Made by a program: the position numbers and the translations under genes | The notes under the pieces: model-generated | The model's database searches: none | What the model saw: only the letters and a program-made list of their open reading frames with translations | Told to the model about the DNA's origin: nothing | Part shown: piece by piece, positions 29,115 to 39,288 of the stretch | Position numbering within the stretch: position 1 is the first letter of the stretch | Layout: every line of letters starts with the position of its first letter | Source of the DNA: Peronospora farinosa | Lineage: Eukaryota; Oomycota; Peronosporomycetes; Peronosporales; Peronosporaceae | Reading direction: 5' to 3' | Length of the DNA stretch: 64,000 bases | Assembly (NCBI GenBank): GCA_947646735.1 | Contig: CANTFK010000182.1 | Span: forward strand, 248,001 to 312,000

Positions 29115-31222
29115 TTAGTACAAGAATGCTCGCAGCGTTTCGACCTCAACCTTCCTGCGCTTATGCTGCCCAATCTCACTCTGAGTTTCAGCTATATCAT
29201 CACTGTCTCCTTCGCAAATGGCAGCATCCAGTGCCGCTACAGCTGACATGTAGTGCGTTCGCATACGTAGATAATGCACACGGCCGGACCGTCCTGCCGC
29301 TACGCGGCTAACTCGGTCTAGCGACAGTACTTCTTCGATTGCATGCTCAATCTCACTCGGAGTCACATGTACGGATGGTAGCTTTACAAAAGAAGTATCA
29401 TCCGTCAATTCTCGACCGTCATACCCATTTTCTCCACCTGGAATGGCCTGAGCCGCAGCATCTGTCTCTGTCTGCATCTCGTCATCCGCAGGCCTTTTGT
29501 AGTCGAACGTACCAACACGCAGACCACAGATATCCGGTACCCACTCCTGCATTATCGGTGTGTTGTACGTCACAGTAACAGCGCCAACCGCCAAACTTTC
29601 AAGAACTGTAGTCTCATATTTCTCTAGCTCAGGCGGCACTGGAAAAAGATGTATACCGATCGTATTCTTAAGCTTCACAATCTCCGGAGGTGCGTTAGCT
29701 TCTTCCTCGCACACCAAGTCCACGTTGAGGATGCGATTGGATGAGCTTGTTCCCGTTTTCTTATCCAAGCCCTCCAGTCGATCCTTGGCTGCTTCTGTGT
29801 CAACCTCATGGTCCTTGATAATTGTGCTCAAAAGGCGCTGATATGTCCCGCAGAGCGCTAATGACCGTGAAAACCGTACATGAAGCATGGGCCATGCCGG
29901 GTGCATCGCCCACGCTAAAAGCAGTTCCTCTGTAAACTGCTTTTTCTTGTCAGTGTCGTCCACAATCACAACATGCAGAAACTCGTCCCATTTCTTGTAA
30001 ATGTGTCGATTGTATACGTCAGGTACCGTGGTCTTCAGCAGGTAAACGCCGAAATGGCTAGCTGCAAGATCAGAAGCGCCCAGATCAATCGGTGACGTAC
30101 CCCCCAAAGTATTCAGCGCATCACCACCTGTTCTTCCTCTCAGATCTCGCTCTTCTTGTCGCTCCTGTCGAAACTTCACCATCTGACGCAAAGCAAATTC
30201 AGTCTCTACCAACACCAAATCTGGAAATCTTGCAGCAAATAGCGCCGGACGCATGGCACTTAATGGGAAGAGCGCAGCAAATACCCCAGCACTTGCAATC
30301 TGCGTTTCCATTCCTCGATCTAATGGACTAGCTCCTACTGCCACATGAACTCGACTAGTAATTTTCGAGTAAGCATTAGCAGCTACCACCTGACTACGAG
30401 GCCATAAGAACGCCAATTCTCTTGCTTGTGCCATTGCAGTATCACTTCCCATTGGTACTACTGCTAGACATGTCCAGGGTAGTCTTGCTTCACCAGGTCG
30501 TCGAGCTCCTGGACTGTATTGCTGCTCAAACCGTCGTTCCAAAAATTTCAAAGCAGTTGCTCCAGACTGCACATGAAAATTTGAAATTGTCTTGGGCTGC
30601 ATCAACTCAACTGAAGCTAATAGTGTCTCTCTAAAAACACATTCACGGACACGTAAATCCAACAAAAGTGTCTGAAAATTCCAGTAAATGATCATCTGTA
30701 ATAGCACAAGACTGATTGATGCATATGTGAGCCATTGAGTCGGATAGACCCAATATTTGACACTTGTCAGGGCATCTCCTTTCCAATTCGTGAGCCAATT
30801 TTTAGGTCCTTTGCAAAAATTCCCCATTTCTTGTCCCCATTTTTCCATTTTAGTCGCTGCAGCTGGAAACCTCACAGTCCATGCAAAAAGTACCACATGT
30901 AGCCATGTCCCAACACCACACCATATGTTTTGCAGCAACTTAAGCACCGTCGGATTCGTATTTGTACGTAAAAAGGGTCCTCACTGGATAATTTTACTCC
31001 GTTTAATTTGCCTGGACTATTTTTATTCCCTGGTTTTAGCAACGAATTAGTGACACCATAATTCTCACCATCCCCTGACGCCCCGCAAGTGGTTGTTCCA
31101 TTTGCCACGTCATTTTCAGTCAATGATATCGTTTCAGACAGTGCTCCTTCACTTTCCATTCCTTCAAAAAAGCTTCGTCGACGCAAGCGCGACGTCGGCT
31201 CTTGATCCATCTCGTTCATCAT
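29115..31222 (-). CDS. Membrane-anchored glycosyltransferase-like protein, apparent one-base frameshift
   Basis: Two minus-strand frames join into one gene. The first (from ATG 31222) encodes a polar N-terminal ~85 residues (SRLRRRSFFEGMESEGALSE...). The second (open from 30980 to 29115, no ATG at its start) encodes two hydrophobic segments (TWLHVVLFAWTVRF and YASISLVLLQMIIYW) and a ~500-residue domain. They overlap at a run of five T at about 30970-30974; one extra base there would fuse them, so a sequencing error or a genuine recent frameshift is equally possible. The C-terminal part resembles GT-B glycosyltransferases: IGIHLFPVPPELEKYETTVL, then ESLAVGAVTVTYNTPIMQEW, like the E..GHY..EA...G.VVVTTD.PPMNE block. 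Probably Golgi or ER; donor and acceptor unknown. Confidence 0.65.
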
Positions 31223-31607
31223 TTTACTCGGATTAAAGCGTAATTTTATCGATATTAAAGACTTATTTGAGTAAAAGTGAGGTTTAATTTTGATGCTTTT
31301 TACAAATGGGTTGAAAAAAAAGAGACCGAGTTTTAGTCTTGGACTAGATTTTGATATAATTATATATAAAAAAAAGGTTTGTTTTTGTAATTTACAAACA
31401 TTTGAATGGTACTACTGCAAGTGTACCACATTTATGGAAAGAGACCGTTATATCCGGACATGTATTTGAATAATCACAATAACAAAATAAGCTGTCGGTC
31501 ATTAAAGCTGCGAAGATACTTTTCGAGAAAGTTTAGATGCAAATTACGTCCACACCCACAATGTAACGTGAAAAAAAGAAAAATCTCTCTCTCAACTCTT
31601 GTGTCGT
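31223..31607. other. No gene; AT-rich spacer
   Basis: AT-rich intergenic sequence with several A-runs (31310-31380). Plus-strand frame 31406-31681 overlaps the HAD gene and is not supported. Confidence 0.5.
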
Positions 31608-32435
31608 TTACTCGGATGGAGCAGCAAGTATGTTCCAGTGTTTTACAACAAGTAGTACAGCGTTCACCTTTTTTACAATAGCGTCTGCAGCAGCATACTG
31701 CTCTGCATCGTCTTGAGATAATTCGGCTCGCGTCAATACATCGGGTTTCGTCCACTTTGCATTCACCCAAATAGTACGTAATCCAGCACGTTTTGCTCCT
31801 TCCACATCACACTTGTAATGGTCACCAACATGTACAATCTGCTGACGATTATCAAGTGCTGGAAATTTCGCGATCGCCGCGTCAAAAATCGCTTGATTCG
31901 GTTTAGCCGTGCCTACAAGTTCCGCTGATACGACAAAGTTCATGTATTGTTGAAAGTAACGAGGTAATTTATCCATTTCACAATTCCCATTGGTAATAAC
32001 GCCCATCAAAGGGCTAGTATCGTGACACCGTTGAATCTCTAATTCCAAAGCTTGAAACAAGTTTTCAATACCGTCAAAAAGGTCCGGTTGACTACGAGGA
32101 ATTAAAAAAGCTCGCAATGCAGCATTTATAAACGTTTTGAGATGCATTTGGTCCTCCAGTTGTAAATTTTGAGCTCCACATACGTCCACACAATAATGAA
32201 GAGTATATTTCCGAAGAAACGTGTAATCATGTGCTTTGTCCGGAATCGATCGTTGAAATTCCATCAAAAGTGCATCAAACGTGGCAGGAGGAAATTTCTT
32301 TGCCAATTGTGGTGTCTTTTCTGCTAAAAAAGCATGAAAAGCGGTAGTTGCTTTATGGATGACGGTCTGACCACACCATAAAGTGTCATCTAAATCGAAC
32401 GTTACGCCACGTACGACCAGTGAAGTCGTCATCAT
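31608..32435 (-). CDS. HAD-superfamily phosphatase, 275 aa
   Basis: All four HAD motifs are present. Motif I is FDLDDTLW (nucleophile Asp14, acid/base Asp16). Motif II is GVITNGN. The motif III lysine is in GTAKPNQ. Motif IV is HVGDHYKCDVEGAKRAG. A helical cap domain (~25-130) sits between motifs I and II, the C1-cap arrangement of YjjG-like or N-acylneuraminate-9-phosphatase-like enzymes. These remove phosphate from small metabolites, nucleotides or sugar phosphates; substrate cannot be read from sequence. No targeting signal, so cytosolic. The product is complete and intronless. It is transcribed in the same direction as its neighbours but with its own spacing; no operon is implied. Confidence 0.85.
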   Translation of the reverse strand: MMTTSLVVRGVTFDLDDTLWCGQTVIHKATTAFHAFLAEKTPQLAKKFPPATFDALLMEFQRSIPDKAHDYTFLRKYTLHYCVDVCGAQNLQLEDQMHLKTFINAALRAFLIPRSQPDLFDGIENLFQALELEIQRCHDTSPLMGVITNGNCEMDKLPRYFQQYMNFVVSAELVGTAKPNQAIFDAAIAKFPALDNRQQIVHVGDHYKCDVEGAKRAGLRTIWVNAKWTKPDVLTRAELSQDDAEQYAAADAIVKKVNAVLLVVKHWNILAAPSE

Positions 32436-32535
32436 TTCTATTGCTTTAGATTCTAGGTAAAAGACCCATTATATGTGGTGCACATGAAAAGAAGTTGGTT
32501 CAACAAGTACCTTTTTGTTAAAACGTTTGGGTTCT

Positions 32536-33973
32536 TTATGTCAAAATGTCTAGGACAGCGTCAAAGTCGATATGGTTGGCATAGTGTTCACCACATGCTT
32601 GTATCTTGTCGGTATCCGTCGGATTGAATTTTGCTGCATTGAAAAAAAGTAAAAAAAGGTGAAACTTGTGCCCCTGAACACAAAACTCGAAACAGAAAAA
32701 TTTGCACAACTTACTTGTAAAATGCGTGATCTTCTCCATAGCTTCAAAAGTTGTCGTGGGCACGTAGAGAACTGGTGTCTGTGCGTTCTTGATCATGTTC
32801 ATTATGTAGTCTTGAGGTTGATCGTCAGACGGTGAACCTGTGAGTATAAGTCCACCACCATAAGGTCTCTTTGTCATGAACTCAAAGTTCTGTGCGTGTG
32901 ACAAGAAGCTCATGATAATGTCGTTCCGAGATACGTGTGTGACGAACAGCGTGCGCTCAAACTCGGGCGAAATCAATTTCTCTAAGAACCGACGAAGCCC
33001 TGCCGTAACAAGTGTAGTTTTATCGTACTGCTGAAAACGTCGCGTACGTGACGTCCACATCTCAGTTGCAAACAGCCCTTCAAAGTCCAGCATGCTCGCA
33101 TTTGAGAGTGTTGGCAAATTCGGCACAATACCAAGCAAAGGAATATCCTCTCCCCAGTACTTCATTGCCTTTGGAAAATACTCTTGCAGCATTTCGACTC
33201 GATTTTCCAGTACTTTGTTCAGAATAACACCTCGAATCTTCACTCCATGTGCTTTGCACATTGAATAGTTCAACGCCAGGTCGTCAAACGCTGAACCTAG
33301 TCCACCATTGGCTACCAGCACCATATCGACACCTAATTCAGCAGCTATTCGAGCATTGTTACAGTCCACAATGGAACCAACTCCAGTGTGTCCAGTGCCT
33401 TCTACTACAGTAAACTACAAAACATCAGATGAAACTCAAATTTAGTCTTAAAATTAGACATTTATCGTAGCTGTCCCAAAAAAAAGCACCAAAAATTACC
33501 TCATTAGCTTCACTAATACGCTTGAAACTCGTGCGAATTTTATCCAATTGACTCTCTACAGTAATATTCCCGTCTAGAAACCGTTTGGTATAGCCGGGTA
33601 TAATCACCACGGGGGACATGTCTGCATAATTGCAGGTATTCAGCTTGAAAACCTCTATATTCAAATACCGTTACATAACGCAATCATTTCAATACAACTA
33701 CCATACAAAAAATAAATGTATTGCCGTATCGCAGAATTGGAAATGATTGGCATTTATACCTTTTGCTACTGCGACATCCTTATCCACCCGTAAGGACCCA
33801 CTTTCGACCGTGACACTTTCTTGTCCCACGGGCTTTAGAAAACCAATACGATCTAAACGACGAGTAAGTCCATGTAAAAGGCCCAAACACGTGCTTGTTT
33901 TGCCCACGTGCTGCCGTGTTGCAGCTACGTACACTGCAGCAGCTTTTGACTGGGAACGAATTAGCGGCGACAT
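32536..33973 (-). CDS. P-loop NTPase with DRTGG domain (Pta N-terminal-like), four exons, 388 aa
   Basis: Exons (minus) 33973-33760, 33654-33500, 33414-32715 and 32633-32536 are linked by GT-AG introns of 105, 85 and 81 bp, and one frame is kept throughout. The N-terminus has the Walker A variant AATRQHVGKTSTCLGL of dethiobiotin-synthetase-like (AAA_26) folds. Next come FTVVEGTGHTGVGSIVDCNN, then VLVANGGLGSAFDDLALN, then ILNKV. The C-terminal third (~250-388: FVTHVSRNDIIMSFLSHA ... GGLILTGS) is a DRTGG-type domain. This pair forms the regulatory N-terminal half of long bacterial phosphate acetyltransferases. Here no acetyltransferase domain follows, so it is a stand-alone version whose function is unknown. 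The bacterial-type architecture suggests old transfer or organelle origin. Confidence 0.8.
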
Positions 33974-34531
33974 TATCGCTTTTTAGCGAAATGAAGTTAA
34001 ATTTTAGAGTACACTGTTGATTACGTTGGTGTAGACCACAAAAAAGCAGTGGGTGCAAGGATGTACCCACTTAGCACCAAATGTAGCCATCTTTCTTATC
34101 GTTTTGTTGCAGTATCGAAATGAGCACCGGTTGTTGTCAAGTTGTGCGATTAAAACGGACGTCATGTCTACAATCCAACAGTCTCTTTAGACCACATCTG
34201 GCTCAAATTCACAAATTCTGGTACGGATATAAAATGGTCCACGACATAAATACCTGAGGAAATTAGGTGCACCACATGATTATTCAACAGCTACAGATAT
34301 TTTTCGGCTAAAAACCCTAAATCTATCCCTATTGCATCATGAACATCAAGTTCAATACTGTAAGAAAAATACAGAGAGATTTATTAACACGTTTTGTGTT
34401 GTCGATTGCGATATCATACGTTACACCATTGATGCTCTCCCTTATGGAGCGCAATTGCTTATAAATGAGCATAAGAATGTAAAATCTCAAGCCTTGTGAT
34501 GCCTTTGTGGCTTGTGAACTTGGACGACTTC
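33974..34531. other. No gene recognised
   Basis: Spacer between the DRTGG gene and the PH-domain gene. The minus-strand frame 34329-34541 (70 aa) is unconvincing. Confidence 0.5.
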
Positions 34532-35152
34532 TCAGTACCACGGTTTTTGAAATACCAAGGACACGGCATCTTCTGTGCGACCCAGTAGACTCGAGGCTCG
34601 CTCGGAGAACTTTGCCACGTCTTTCTTGCTGTAAAAAAGCTCAGGTACTTGATTCTCTGGCACGGTTGGGATCGTACGGACCAAGACGCTGCCAAAGAAC
34701 GAGACACGACGCTTGACAGTCGCAGTCTTGTCGTTCTCATCCATGGATACGCTTTTACTGCGACACACGTCACTCTTCATTGCCAATTGGTAAAAGGCTG
34801 ACACCCATTGTGCCTGATCGGCACGATTAAATACACGACCGACTAGTTCCCGGCCATCTGCAAAAGTAAATTCGATGCCCAGGACGTTCTTGGGAGATAC
34901 ACAACCACTGACAAGTTCCTGAGAATCCACAACATTACGACGATAGCTGGCGTCGTGTTTATTCTGAAAGAAAAGTAATTGCGTGTTACTTAGGACAAGA
35001 AAACGTGTGTTCCAAGTCAAAACATTACGACGTTTAATACGTGCGTAGCCTTCACAGTAAATTGTAGGCGAAATATTCGTCTGATCGAGACTAAACCGCC
35101 GGTTCTTAGCATTGGTTAAAGCCATTGATGTTGCAGTAGAACGTCGATGCAT
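34532..35152 (-). CDS. PH-domain protein, 206 aa
   Basis: Residues ~32-125 form a pleckstrin homology fold: ISPTIYCEGYARIKRRNVLT, then WNTRFLVLSNTQLLFFQNK, then FTFADGRELVGRVFNRADQA, then QWVSAFYQLA. The WNTRF strand and the C-terminal helix Trp (AQWVSAF) are the PH hallmarks. PH domains bind phosphoinositides or proteins at membranes. The C-terminal ~75 residues are basic and polar without a recognised domain. Two close Met codons are possible starts (35152 and 35125). Single exon as far as I can see. Role unknown beyond likely membrane recruitment. Confidence 0.82.
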   Translation of the reverse strand: MHRRSTATSMALTNAKNRRFSLDQTNISPTIYCEGYARIKRRNVLTWNTRFLVLSNTQLLFFQNKHDASYRRNVVDSQELVSGCVSPKNVLGIEFTFADGRELVGRVFNRADQAQWVSAFYQLAMKSDVCRSKSVSMDENDKTATVKRRVSFFGSVLVRTIPTVPENQVPELFYSKKDVAKFSERASSLLGRTEDAVSLVFQKPWY

Positions 35153-36037
35153 GTGGTTCTCGGTTGAAATAGCTTGACGGGTGATTTGGAGCTGACAAAA
35201 GTGGAGATAAGGTGGCTACACTTGAAATGGCTACACTGAGGTAGGTACGATGTCTTGTTTTGGTTAATGAGGTGGGATATGAGTGAGTGGCAGTGCGAAC
35301 AGCTGGAGAGGAACCTAATAATGGAAAGGGCAGTTGAAGGACCTTTTTACAAACAACATGTCGCTTGTAGGTAATGCATGACCTACATAAAACGATACAG
35401 TCTATATATTAGAAAGTACAAGTTTATTAATTTCTAAAGGAAACTAACTTTAGAAAGGAAGCTAGACGCTGTATGTGCCTTGCGATACGGCGGCTTTATC
35501 AATGTACCGTGTTACCAATGCATCCTCTCCATAGGGTGTCTGTCTATATGTCACAATTACAGGCTCTACCGCAAGCCCATCAGTTTGTAGCAATAGAAAG
35601 CATGTAATAGTCAACATCTAAATGACATATTTCAAGATAAGTGTAGCCATTTCCTTAAATGGCTACATCTGTATCTCGTGAGTTTACAATAAAAATCTCA
35701 GATAAAGCTCCAACCCCCCAACCACCGACATGACTAAGCCAAATACTAAGTCTTTTATATCATGACGATCAAACCTACTCTTCATAGTCGTAAATACTAC
35801 AATCTCTATGATCATGGTCTCAATATTCAAGTCCTTTTAAAGTGTCTGGCCATACAGATCCCATTATAAAATACCTAAATCAAAGTATCTCTTTCACCTG
35901 ATTCATGTTTCCCACTCCTCCTACGCCATAGGATTTGATATCCACATACTCGACTGATTTCTTGGCTCTTCATTTCTAGATTCACCCCTTATCAAACGAA
36001 AAAACACCTTCTCAAGTCTTGAGCTCCACCCATTACA
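35153..36037. other. No gene; intergenic between divergent genes
   Basis: Upstream region shared by the PH-domain gene (minus) and the cysteine-rich secreted protein gene (plus). AT-rich; no open frame of note. Confidence 0.5.
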
Positions 36038-36478
36038 ATGAAGCTTTTCACTGTCTTTACTTCTGTCATTGTCGCTGTGACGTGCCTCCTTCAGCCTTCA
36101 GTTGCTCAAACCACGATTCACCTTCGTGTGCACACTGTAAAGACAAGCAACACCTGTTACTTGCAGTGTGATTCAGGCAAGTACTGCCCAAATGGCGCGT
36201 CATCCTGTCAAGCACCTCCCGCCGGTCAGTGTTTTAACCCGGCCCAGGGCGTCTTCCAGACAAAATGTGACGCCGGCTTCAAGTGTGACAATGGCAAGTG
36301 TGTAGCAGAACTTCCCATCTGCTACTTGAAGTGTGATTCAGGCAAGTACTGCCCAAGGGGTGCGTCATCCTGCCAAGCACCTCCCACCGGTCAGTGTTTT
36401 AACCCGGCCCAGAGCGTCTTCCAGAACGGTTGTGACGCCGGCTTCAAGTGTGACAATGGCAATTGCGTCCATTCATAA
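36038..36478 (+). CDS. Small cysteine-rich secreted protein, two tandem 8-Cys repeats, 146 aa
   Basis: The signal peptide is MKLFTVFTSVIVAVTCLLQPSVAQ (~1-24). Two near-identical ~50-residue modules follow (about 38-89 and 94-144), each with eight cysteines in the same spacing: CYLxCDSGKYCPxGASSC, then GQCFNPAQ, then FQxxCDAGFKCDNGxC. The modules differ at only a handful of residues and their DNA is nearly identical, so the duplication is recent. The size, secretion signal and even number of cysteines fit apoplastic effectors or surface proteins of oomycetes. I do not recognise the fold and assign no activity. No RXLR motif follows the signal peptide, so it is expected to stay outside host cells. 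Confidence 0.8.
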   Translation: MKLFTVFTSVIVAVTCLLQPSVAQTTIHLRVHTVKTSNTCYLQCDSGKYCPNGASSCQAPPAGQCFNPAQGVFQTKCDAGFKCDNGKCVAELPICYLKCDSGKYCPRGASSCQAPPTGQCFNPAQSVFQNGCDAGFKCDNGNCVHS

Positions 36479-36806
36479 GAGAGAGAAAAAACCCAAGCGT
36501 GTCATCATGCGCCCCTCCCCTCTTCCTCAAGACAATCAAACCTGTCTGTCTGCAATAGTCTCTCTCTCTCTCTCTCTCTCTTCTTTTCTCATCTAATGTC
36601 TAGTAAGCCCTTGGAGTGGGTCTAGTTATAAAGCTGAAGCTATTGATTGTATCACGTGTTTGATCGTAACGTCCAAGTCTTGGCTATGAATGTTTAGAAT
36701 AATGCCTTCCTGACTAACTCTTGTTTCTCTAATGCTCGTAATAGCTCCCACGATATGAAGCTCCAGTTTTTTAAAGACACAATATGTAGGACCTCGACAT
36801 CATGCT
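36479..36806. other. 3' spacer with a (TC)11 microsatellite
   Basis: Non-coding. A perfect TC dinucleotide run of 22 bp lies at 36559-36580, about 80 bp after the stop codon of the cysteine-rich protein gene. Confidence 0.7.
36559..36580. repeat. (TC)11 microsatellite
   Basis: Eleven uninterrupted TC units, probably in the 3' UTR of the cysteine-rich secreted protein gene. Confidence 0.95.
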
Positions 36807-38879
36807 TCAGTCGATTGTCTCAAGATGAGCACAAAGCCATCGCGTGCGCTTTCTTTGATTCTGTGCCTGGTTTGGATGTTCATTTTGATTTGCTTGGTCT
36901 GCTATCGGGAAATGAAAATGCTGCGGTGCTGTCACTTGGGGTACGCGCGAGAACGGTTGGGGATGAAGCAGTCGGACGGACTCGATGGGCATGAGCGCCG
37001 TTGGATCATCACCTCTAGCGACGTACGCAACTTCGTCATGCTCGATCTCAATATTCACGGTCGTCATGTCTTTCCAACGAGCAATTAGGTCCATTGAGAT
37101 GGATGGAACATCTGCGGGTGTGCTCATTTCAACAGCACTCTTCTTGCCATTCTTCTGAGTCCGAGCATTTGCACTTGTACTGTCATAGCCATTGAGTAAA
37201 GCGAAGACGTGGTCACGACCTTGGTCGTTCGTGACCACGCGTCCTTCATGTCCCATCAGTACGCTGGCGTACAACCAAAAGAGGTCGTCCGACAAAAAGT
37301 CTGTGCGGCAGCTATAGATCATGTCTGCATCCTGCCAGCGTGCCAAAATTATCTTCTCCTCAGGCGTGCGCTCGCGAGAGACAAATTTACCGTGGCGACG
37401 TAATTCCTTAAAGTGCTTGGTGCGAATACGTACCACAAATTTGTTAGCAAGGTAAGCTGCAGGCATCGTAATGCTCACGAGGTGACCCTGAGCCTGAAGT
37501 TCTTTCGCAACAGCATCCACTTGGTCCAAGCGATACGTTCCGGCTCCAAAATTCTGGTTAATGTATGCGATATTAGGTCCGTCCAGCACATAGTGCAGAA
37601 GCTTGTCGTCCTTTTCCTCTTCAACAAGGTGTTGAAGCTGGAACTTTTTGTGGCGAAGCATCAACCAGTCTCGGAATGGCTGTAGATACTCTTTCACTGT
37701 ATTTTCTGGTGGCACTTTGCTACGACGAGATTCAATAGCTCTCAACATGTTCTCACGTTCAGGTTCCGACATTCCCTGCTTTAACAAAGCATGTCCACAA
37801 CACGGACACTGTGCTCTCATCTGTACGTCACTCGACACGGTTTTCACAGCATAATTAGCATCATGGAATGCATGCATTAGCCCCTGAGCGTTCGGTGGAG
37901 ACACCTCTCGACAGGTGAGTTGTAGATCATGCAACAATAATGTCATTTGTGCATGGAAATGCGATTCCCTCGTCTCAGTCTTCAACATGTCCGTAGAGTC
38001 CTTCTTCAGCTGCTGTTTGTTGTGTTTCACACACGCAATCACCATCTGCACCAGTACGTCCTCCATGGCACTTGTCCACTCGACATCATGTTGTTTCAAC
38101 TGCTGCCATTTCGAATAAGCACTCAGAAATTGATTGTGTCTGCACTCATGCTCGAGCAATGGACTCACTGTCCGAAAGTGCAGCTTCACTGCTCCATCCT
38201 TCACTGCTCCGTCCTTCACTGCTCGTTTCAGCTTACTAATGAGCCTCCAAGCTGCTTCAGTGTCTCCTCCTGCTAAATGTAACTTGATCACGGATCCAAA
38301 AACTGCTTCATTCACTGACTTTCCCATCACAAAAGGCTTGGTCTCGTCTTCATCTTGATATAAAAAGACTTTCTGGTTGAAATAATCCAGCACTTGTCGT
38401 CGAAATGCCTCTCGAAGTCCATTTTTCTCGGCCTCGTGAGCACAATAAAAGTAAAACGAGTCCACCGCTTGACGTATCATTGGATTCTGGAGCGTCTTCA
38501 CCTCTAATTCCTTCTGTAGCAATGAAAACACGTCCTGTAGTGGCATTTGCTGCTGGACAACGTAATGATGGACATTAAACCTCGATTTTCGATCCGTTGG
38601 CTCCTTCGGAAGCGCAATATCATTGGAAATGCCTTTTGTACCCTTCCAAGCATGACAAACTTGCCATTTCTTTGCTTCTTGACGTGTAAAACGACCGAGT
38701 TTCAAGGGCTCGACTAGTGTCGATGTAGTACTTAAAAAGTGATATTTTGTAGCATCGAGAGAAGCGTTTGACGCGGAGAAAGCGAGAAGAATAGGAGGAG
38801 ATGTTGATCTACTACAACGACGATAATTCCAGTATTTTACAGCCGTAAAAAGCCTCCAAGAGAGCATCTGCACAGCCAC
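36807..38879 (-). CDS. Protein-only RNase P (PRORP), 690 aa
   Basis: The N-terminus (MAVQMLSWRLFTAVKYWNYRRCSRS) is basic and hydrophobic, fitting a mitochondrial presequence. Residues ~90-330 are helical PPR-type sequence. At ~356 there is a zinc-type CPCCGH cluster. From ~430 to 600 runs the NYN metallonuclease domain: LDGPNIAYINQNF with its first catalytic Asp, then DADMIYSCRTDFLSDDLFWL, then VVTNDQGRDHVFALL. These match the conserved D...N.QNF, DD.FWLYA and TND..RDH catalytic motifs of PRORP. PRORP enzymes cleave the 5' leader from precursor tRNAs without an RNA subunit. A C-terminal WLCAH segment may supply the second half of the zinc site. Intronless; 409 bp separate it from the divergent BIG gene. 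Confidence 0.88.
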   Translation of the reverse strand: MAVQMLSWRLFTAVKYWNYRRCSRSTSPPILLAFSASNASLDATKYHFLSTTSTLVEPLKLGRFTRQEAKKWQVCHAWKGTKGISNDIALPKEPTDRKSRFNVHHYVVQQQMPLQDVFSLLQKELEVKTLQNPMIRQAVDSFYFYCAHEAEKNGLREAFRRQVLDYFNQKVFLYQDEDETKPFVMGKSVNEAVFGSVIKLHLAGGDTEAAWRLISKLKRAVKDGAVKDGAVKLHFRTVSPLLEHECRHNQFLSAYSKWQQLKQHDVEWTSAMEDVLVQMVIACVKHNKQQLKKDSTDMLKTETRESHFHAQMTLLLHDLQLTCREVSPPNAQGLMHAFHDANYAVKTVSSDVQMRAQCPCCGHALLKQGMSEPERENMLRAIESRRSKVPPENTVKEYLQPFRDWLMLRHKKFQLQHLVEEEKDDKLLHYVLDGPNIAYINQNFGAGTYRLDQVDAVAKELQAQGHLVSITMPAAYLANKFVVRIRTKHFKELRRHGKFVSRERTPEEKIILARWQDADMIYSCRTDFLSDDLFWLYASVLMGHEGRVVTNDQGRDHVFALLNGYDSTSANARTQKNGKKSAVEMSTPADVPSISMDLIARWKDMTTVNIEIEHDEVAYVARGDDPTALMPIESVRLLHPQPFSRVPQVTAPQHFHFPIADQANQNEHPNQAQNQRKRTRWLCAHLETID

Positions 38880-39288
38880 GGAAGTGTTGAATGGCCAGCG
38901 GACGATGAAACTCCAAACACAAATACCCTGTGTAAATTGATTACATTAGGTATTGGATTCAACAGGATACCGATAGGATACCGGTGTACGTACTATTTCA
39001 AAAAGGGTTTTAGTATATGATGCTTCATGTTACTTCAGACGTAACCGTAGCTCTCCTCGGTCCCTCTACTTTCGCATATCTTGTATTAAAGTTCCCATCG
39101 TCTCCTCGTATCGGACTCTCTTGCTAGTGTCGTCTTTGTACGTGGTACTTGATCATCATAAATACTCCCTCTTGTCATCGTTATACCGGTATATCACGTC
39201 CGTCCTTGTCTTGTCGATCCATTTGCAGTCTTTCTCTCATTTTTATAACCACTAAAAGATCGTGTAACCCTTTGTAACCCCTCCCCCC
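38880..39288. promoter_or_regulatory. Divergent promoter region, PRORP / BIG
   Basis: 409 bp between the two start codons of oppositely oriented housekeeping genes, so both promoters must fit here. A TCTCATTTTTATAA stretch about 50 bp upstream of the BIG start resembles the initiator-type sequence common at oomycete start sites; this is a by-eye match only. Confidence 0.4.
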
